A stretch of 64,000 nucleotides of DNA. Origin: Sepioteuthis lessoniana. Its lineage: Eukaryota > Mollusca > Cephalopoda > Myopsida > Loliginidae. Below the pieces are notes generated by a model. That model was not told the DNA's origin, did no database searches, and saw only the letters and a program-made list of their open reading frames with translations. The stretch spans positions 81,928,373-81,992,372 of the forward strand of contig OY757921.1 in NCBI GenBank assembly GCA_963585895.1, given 5' to 3'. Position 1 is the first letter of the stretch. The number at the start of each line of letters is the position of its first letter. Below are positions 57,786 through 64,000 of the stretch, piece after piece. The translations under genes were made by a program, and so were the position numbers.

Positions 57786-58120
57786 GACGGAAAGGAGAGA
57801 TGAGTGGTCATCCGATTAACTGTGTTTACCATAGCTAGTTTCATTCGTTGACCCACCCATACGATCACTTTCCACCCCAACTTACACCAAAATATCTTAT
57901 GCACTCTATGGTCAACTTTACGTAAAACTCCAGTCATGATAAACAACGAATATTATTTAGAATATCAATGATAGCGAGGAAGGGGACAGGAAAAAAAATT
58001 AAGGCTAATCTAACTTGTTCTGTGTTGGTCGCTTACGTAGACACGAACTCATGAATATGCATTGGCGACTGCCGGATTGCAGACTCAAACTTGCGCACGC
58101 GCGAATGGTACCTTGCAAAT

Positions 58121-58375
58121 ATGTTTTTCGCAGCGGGACTAGCAATTTCGGTATGTGTTTCCCTATTTACTAGGCATTATAAGATTCGTAATTTAGACGA
58201 CGTGACAGAAGGGATTTCAGATTGCCTCAGACCCAGGTTAAAATCAAAATTTGGTATGAGAGGCAGAGGCTCTTTTCGTCGAAGTTCGGTGAAAAATGTT
58301 GAGCCCCAGTATCGAGTGAGAGGGGATGACCACGAATTCTTCTGGGAACTTGCAGCGTTAAGTAAAGGATTTTAG
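58121..58375 (+). CDS. Weak candidate ORF, 84 residues, function unknown
   Basis: ATG at 58121 to TAG at 58373. The N-terminus MFFAAGLAISVCVSLFTRHY looks like a short membrane anchor. The rest is basic (SKFGMRGRGSFRRSSVKN) and ends HEFFWELAALSKGF. I recognise no family. Possible support: it sits in a CpG-bearing patch ('ttgcgcacgcgcgaatgg'), and a good donor 'aaaggtaagta' lies at 58403, just after the stop. Against it: it is short, has no visible partner exons and lies within a repeat-rich segment between inverted arms. It may be chance. Confidence 0.22.
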   Translation: MFFAAGLAISVCVSLFTRHYKIRNLDDVTEGISDCLRPRLKSKFGMRGRGSFRRSSVKNVEPQYRVRGDDHEFFWELAALSKGF

Positions 58376-59183
58376 CTCTTTGAAAAATGACAAGCCATCA
58401 AAGGTAAGTAAAACTAGTTTTTATTTTCTTAAAAAATGATTTAACTTAACTAAAGTATGTATATTTTTCTTTGGCCCTCACAATTTTTCCTTTGTTTCAC
58501 CTTCCCTCCTCCATTAGATGACAGAGATTCGAATTCTTTGGAGATGCGAGAGAGGTTTTTTTTCTTACTCTTCATTTTCTCAATGTCTTGTTTTTTGTCA
58601 TATTATTCAATGAGGGGGCGTACTAAAAATCAGTCTATTTTCAGTTGCAAATAATGTTTTTTTTTTTTAGTTATTAACGTTTTAGTGGGCTTTCTTGGAA
58701 ATAAAAATTTCAATCATCCCCTCTCCTTCATAACATGAGTACGTATGGGATTACTTTAGACAGTCATAGAAAAGCTGGAATGTTTTGTTCTCAGTAATAC
58801 AATTAATTTTTCCGAATAAATGTGACTTTATAATGAAAGGAGTATTATAGTTTGTTCTTAGTCGGTAACTGGAACTACTTAAGTTCAAGATAGGTTTATT
58901 TTCATAATCCTTAGTAAATTACACAACCAATACATGAAGCAGCGCGAACCCCCTGTATGAGGTAAGTGACGACTCTAAATCATCAATATAATCAAGGGTC
59001 ATTTTTCAACATAATTTACCCGATGTATAATTTAGAATTTAAGAAAAGTTCTAGCATCTGACTGAATTTTTTTTTTTTTCTGCATACAATTCAACTCTCT
59101 GAACCTATGCAGGTTTACGCAGAGAATACTTGACAGTAGACCATTCTACAAAAACAAAATATTTTCTTTTTATCTGTTGTATT

Positions 59184-59539
59184 TTATATTGCTGAGTGTT
59201 AATCAAGGAGGTATCAAGTACCATTTTTAAAGTCTTTGGTATGACGCGACCTGGTATTGAACTCAGGTCTCCCAGACCACTCTACTAACTAGACTACTCA
59301 ATCATAAATGTGTATTTTTGATAGATAAACAGAACGAGTTAAATTCTGTTCGCGCGGGTGGATAGATAGAATCATCAGCCTTTCTCGGTTAGAGGAAACG
59401 AGTGTCGCTAATTGGAATGCTATTAATTGGCTTTATAGCTAATGTAAGAATTTTGTTATATTTTTAACTGTTCAACGAGGAATAAATATTATTCGACTCC
59501 TTTTCAATGTATCTTTTTAAACCTCCCTTTTATTTATTT
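59184..59539 (-). repeat. Right arm of the 356-bp inverted duplication
   Basis: Reverse complement of 57292-57647. It contains a half SINE-3 (59184-59310) cut exactly where the duplication ends, so the SINE was already present before the duplication. 59540-61380 holds AT-rich DNA with long poly-T runs and no recognised gene. Confidence 0.9.
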
Positions 59540-61529
59540 GACCTGGGTTAATCAACTGTCTCAGCCACCGTTAGAATCTTTTATGTTCGTTGCTCAATGT
59601 CTAGGTCAACGGGACATATTACATGCACGCATGTAACAGAGATGGGGATTAAATCTTTTAAGCCCGAAGTCTTATCGAATTTCTTCATATGATGATAATT
59701 ATGAACAGATGACAAAATTTAGCAGTTGAACCAAACTATTTGAAAAACGGGGGTAAAATATTTTACATTTTAAGATTATTTTTTTCTAGCCAGAAATCTA
59801 TTCGTCTAAGTCATGCTATTAGAAGGATTTTGAATTTTTATGATTTTTGAGGGGCCCGAATTAACTATCCTTGTTTTTTTTTTTGGAGGGGGTTGCTTTT
59901 TTTTATTCCTTTGTGTAACATTATGAACACTGTTAGCAAAATTTATCAAAATCAACATAACCAAAAGTTAAATAATTAAAATAATTATTCATGATTGTTT
60001 GAATCGGTATGTTGAACTCAACCAAAGTTAATGACAAAAGGTTTGCTCTGAAATAATTTTCTTTTGCTTGAAAAAATGACCACACCCGGAGTCGCCTATA
60101 TACATATACACACTAGTGGGGATAGCTAGCATTGCCCGTATATAACGAATTAACTTCACTAGTGTACAGTTTTTTTTGTTTTTTTTTTTAATCAGAAAAT
60201 AATTGGAGGATGGACAATATTTCTTATAATTGAATATATGTCATTAAAAAAAAAAAGCTGCATCATATGTTTAAATAGAATGTTTATTATTCAAAAATAC
60301 GACGACGGAGTGTTTATAATTTACCAATGTTGTTTTTTTTTTTTTTTTTGTTTTGTTTTTAATGCCATAATTTTTAATTTTTATAAAAGTATTTTACGAT
60401 TAAAATTGTTCAGAGATAAAACGGCATTTAGAATATTTATTTGTTTATCAAAAACCAAACAATCCTTAAAAAAACGAGAATACATTTATTTGTTATATAT
60501 TTTTAATTTGGTTATAATGCACTTGTTTTGATACAATTTTTCTTTGTTTGGAAATTTTACACTGAAAATCGTTTAAATCGATAATTTTTTTTTTTTTTTT
60601 TTCGAAAAATATTCTATAAAACTTTAAAAAATGTTTGTAAATCATGCAAATTCAGACACAATACTGATAATTTTTTTTAATTTTAAAAATTTTCAATTTT
60701 ATCTGATATGAATTTTTGCCACCGTTTATTAGTAAAATAATTTTGAAGTTTTTATTTATTTTACGGTAAATTTTGTAACGAAAAGGGTTGTTTTTTTTTT
60801 TGTTTTTTTTTTTTTTAAATATGAAAAATAATTACACAGAAATGTATTACGAAAGTGAGGATAGCATAAGCTGAAGTTTTATTAAAGAATGATTTATTAA
60901 GTAATTAATCCCAACACCAACACGTCTTTGTCGCTTTTGACTTCTGAAGTAAACTGGTGTCAAGCAGAAGTCAATGGATGAAACAGGAAAAAAGTCACTC
61001 GTAAGTGACGGTCAAATTTTTTTTTTTTTTTTTTAGGTAGATTATAGTTCGCTATGAATTTTATACGTTGAAGAGGTCTTTGATATCAAATTTCAGCTTT
61101 CTATATCCAGCAGTTTCGGTGTCATACGGCTTCAGAATATATATTTATAAGCTATGTTGCAAAGGTGAAAAATAAGATGAGTTGAAATGTTGAGAATATT
61201 TTTAAGCAAATTATTAAGTTAGCTTAGGTGTGAATGGAGATATAAATATTTAATCAAACAAAGCTTTATTTACAATATTGCGTGTTTCTCCAGAAGGTAG
61301 GTATATTATATTTTTAAATGCACTTATTATGCTTCCTCCTGACAATAAAATACCCCTCACACATTTCGTTCTCTAATTAAAAATGTTCTGCCTTCCAAGT
61401 AATAAACCATAGCCTGAAAAGGTCAGTAAAACGGTAGCGTAGTTCTATCGTAAAAAGATGTAGAATGTTTGGTAACCCTTTTATATTAGGGGGGAAAAAC
61501 TTTGAGATTTGTTTATATCGTAAGTGGCG

Positions 61530-61680
61530 AAAAGAATTATATGGTTTATTAGTTTTATGGCATGCCAACTCCTCTTGGGGTATATTTAACACTGTATCTT
61601 CTAAAACTTCTTCGGGTGGTCTTGGGTTTATCTTGGTCTCCGTGTCCACTTCTGCTCTTTTAAATGGGCACAAAACTTAG
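61530..61680 (-). repeat. Probable family C or SINE-4 tail fragment
   Basis: 'tttattagttttatggcatgccaactcctcttggggtatatttaac' resembles the reverse tail module ('ggttttatggcatatcaacccttgtgggttatttaa') with substitutions. A similar fragment lies at 62355-62400 ('ttgttttatggcatgccaatcgttcttggcttattttatgc'). The open frames across 61377-61680 are judged incidental. Confidence 0.4.
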
Positions 61681-62085
61681 ATTTTCGACGTCTTTATTCG
61701 CCCAAATTCCAACGTCAACCGTATGGCTGGAGAAATAACCATTTTAGACATCCGTTCATAACGTCGCCCTTGGCTACTTCTAATTAACTCTATCTAACTG
61801 ACCCGTTCTCACGACTAAACCAACCAAATCTGAGCACTGTTAAAAAGGTCAACCTGGAGTCAAGTCTTGTCTATTATATCGCTGGTTATTTTCCATGACT
61901 CTTTTTCAAACAAATTTTTTCAAACAAATTCTATACTTACTTTACAAAATTAATTGGTGACCTATTCATTATGTAATGAAACGAAAACCAGATGGAATTA
62001 TTATGAACGAGTTCCGCATTCACTCATAATCTTCCCTGAGCAACTGTTTTTTACTAACTATTCTGTTATGTGTTTGTTTGCTAAG

Positions 62086-62190
62086 ATGGCTTGGATTATG
62101 GAGTCTAACAAGGAATTATATTCCAAAGGGTATTTATTCAACGGTAGCCATTACTGGAAGTGCAAACGCATCAGGGACAGATACGTTTAG
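62086..62190 (+). pseudogene. FLYWCH-type zinc-finger fragment
   Basis: Short frame reading MESNKELYSKGYLFNGSHYW followed by KCKRIRDRYV and a stop. FLYWCH domains have the layout G-Y-x(n)-YW-x-C-x(n)-C-x-A-x-H. Here GYLF, HYWKC and basic RIRDR are present, but the second Cys and the His are lost: the codon after RDR gives Tyr and then a stop. It may derive from a FLYWCH gene or from a transposon carrying this finger. No neighbouring exon was found. Confidence 0.35.
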
Positions 62191-62605
62191 GTTTAAAGGA
62201 TTAGCTTAGGGACTTAACTAATAAGTTATTTCAATTTGATGATAAACATTTATAAACAATTACAATTTCAAGGAACTATAACTGATATAAATTGAACACG
62301 GTTATATGGTCTTTGGTATTCTTAAGATTAATAATTTGCAAGCAATTGTATAGTTGATTTGTTTTATGGCATGCCAATCGTTCTTGGCTTATTTTATGCT
62401 GAAGTCTGTTTGACAGTCTAAAACTTGTATCTTCATAATCCTTTCAAACAGGTTGACAGGCAGTTAAAATCAATATTGATGATTATTAAGGTATGTAGCA
62501 AGATCAAAAAGCTTGTAAAAGCGAATAAAATTACAAACTCGGCACAATCAAAAATTCAAAATAAAATCCGAGATTTATTTGGAGGTTAATTAATTCTAAA
62601 ACAGT

Positions 62606-62816
62606 CGAGATGTGTTTTACACTGACCATTACCTACTCCCACCAAGTTAGTGAAAACCAAGGAGGACAGAAATGAAACAAAATATGTGCTAAATTTTTCA
62701 TGTTCCGCCATAAAAACGAGGAAAAATTTAGCACCTATTTAGTTTCATTTCTGTCCCCCTTGGTCTTCACTGACTTAGTGGGAGCGGGGAATGGTCAGCG
62801 TAAAAGACATCTACAA
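62606..62816. repeat. Palindrome with arms of about 90 bp
   Basis: Left arm 62608-62698 ('gagatgtgttttacactgacc ... ctcccaccaagttagtgaaaacc ... ggacagaaatgaaac ... gtgctaaattttt') pairs with the reverse complement of 62718-62812 with about ten mismatches. The loop is near 62699-62717. It abuts a 30-base poly-T run at 62817-62850. It resembles a snap-back inverted repeat or a hairpin-type miniature transposon. Confidence 0.85.
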
Positions 62817-62959
62817 TTTTTTTTTTTTTTTTTTTTTTTTTTTATTTTTTTTATGCCTATAAGTTGGGGGATCGCGTTCATCGTACATTCTTATTTACAT
62901 TTGCTTTCGTTTAGTTGTCTAAGTTTTTTTGTTCGTTCGCATAACATATACGAATAATT

Positions 62960-63120
62960 TTTAAACAGATCTACTCCGAATCAAAGTGGTAATAAAGGGT
63001 GCTCCACACTCCTCAAATCTCTGGAAGTAGAGCCTCACCATCAGATACAGTTTGATGTCATCGTCCCCAAGACGACCCCTTTGGTGGGGGTCAAATATCT
63101 GCAGTAGGTCTATTCTAAGC
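62960..63120 (-). repeat. Family C head, reverse
   Basis: 'aaacagatctactccgaatcaaagtggtaataaagggtgctccacactcc', 'ctctggaagtagagcctcaccatcagatacagtttgatgtcat'. No array or tail attached. Confidence 0.6.
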
Positions 63121-63217
63121 CTCCTCGATAGAGCTAACTGACCTTTTTATTCTCTTCTGATTGTAAGATCTCCAGTGGACTGTATATTTTAACAATTTTT
63201 TTTAATCACATTCAGGG

Positions 63218-63455
63218 TGAAATCCCAATGACGGAGTGTTTAATATGCTTGGCTGCAACAGCGTAATAAGCGAGTTCGAACTCCAGTCGTGGTGGTATTC
63301 ACTTTTGAACTAATACTCGCGGGGAAAGGTATGAACCCCTTTATACCCTTAATTTCGGGTTAGATAGTACCACTACTGTTTCTCTACAAGGATGCCTTTG
63401 GCATTAAATAACCCACGAAGGGTGATATCCCATTAAAAACAAAACAACCGAACAT
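63218..63455 (+). mobile_element. SINE-4 copy, full-length
   Basis: Head 'aatcccaatgacggagtgtttaatatgcttggctgc' with B-box-like 'gagttcgaactcc', 'gttcacttttgaactaatactcgcggggaaaggtatgaacccc', 'gttagatagtaccactactgtttctctacaaggatgcctttgg', tail 'cattaaataacccacgaagggtgatatcccattaaa'. 63455-64000 holds no gene that I recognise. Confidence 0.85.
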
Positions 63456-64000
63456 CATTTCACACACTAGGAAAAAAATTTGATCGTAATCGCATCTCCG
63501 TCATCAGTACAAAAATATTCCATTCTATGACTGACATAAAGAACGTTCACTTTTATCCCAGTCCAGTTTCCGTCAATTTTCTCCTTTGATTTTTAATTCT
63601 TTTTATCGTAGCACGTCTGTCCTCTGACCTTCTTTTTGATCTTATTATATCATTCATAATCAAATGTCAACACACAATAATCACTCTTTCCCACTGGGTT
63701 TAACTGTTTCAAGTTTGATGTTTTCCTTGTTTGTTGCAAGGTCAAGTAGAAATTTTCTTATCCCCGCTTCATCTTGTTGGTTCCAATACCAGTTGACAAG
63801 GGTAATTATCCTTCAATGTGTTTCTCTACAAAATTACTTACATTTCATGATTCTCAATAAATATTAGAATAAAGTCCCCCTATTATCATTAGCTTTTTGT
63901 ATCTGTTTGTGGCTTACTTAAAGGCTTTTTAGTTCCTTGTTGAAATCTGTTTTGCTATAAGAATATCAATATGACCGAAGAGCTTTGTCGGCTGGGCTTA

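Overview
The window looks like nuclear DNA of a coleoid cephalopod, most likely an Octopus-type genome. The support is indirect: AT-rich DNA, one sparse gene with introns of about 4.5 to 17 kb, spliceosomal GT-AG borders, and a very high load of tRNA-derived SINEs, decayed non-LTR retrotransposons, mariner copies and microsatellites. The species call is inference.

Only one protein-coding gene is firmly supported. It is a four-exon plus-strand gene (28239-28495, 45126-45271, 50105-50232, 54781-54936) for a 228-residue ER-lumenal peptidyl-prolyl isomerase of the FKBP14 (FKBP22) type: signal peptide, FKBP domain, two EF-hands and a C-terminal HDEL. Its phases join exactly (257+146+128+156 nt). 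A novelty is a Pro/Gln-rich linker between signal peptide and FKBP domain.

Layout. 1-6 kb: purine-rich low-complexity DNA, small tandem arrays, no recognised gene. 6-28 kb: intergenic DNA of mobile elements: mariner copies (one nearly complete at 19797-21138), chains of 3'-truncated copies of one non-LTR element (here LINE-A) linked by (AAT)n/(TTA)n microsatellites, two LTR-like blocks, several SINE families, and a composite repeat with an internal tandem array (here family C). 28-55 kb: the FKBP14-like gene, with introns full of the same families. Intron 2 holds a 2.6 kb RTE-type LINE with a 5' inversion and a visible 12-bp target duplication. Intron 3 ends in an 82-bp tandem array just before the last exon. 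55-64 kb: SINEs, a 356-bp inverted duplication, a weak ORF, a FLYWCH-like zinc-finger fragment and a 90-bp palindrome.

Most notable item: the SINE at 35566-35700 (minus) carries, downstream of its tRNA-like promoter, a sequence with every element of a type-I hammerhead ribozyme (35572-35614). A second copy at 25735-25838 keeps the core but has lost the cleavage-site half. Also notable: two mariner deletion derivatives share a deletion junction filled with two or three telomere-type TTAGGG repeats.

Family labels (LINE-A, LINE-B, family C, SINE-1 to SINE-5) are local to this report and are not database names. Boundaries of repeats are approximate unless a target duplication or terminal repeat is described.
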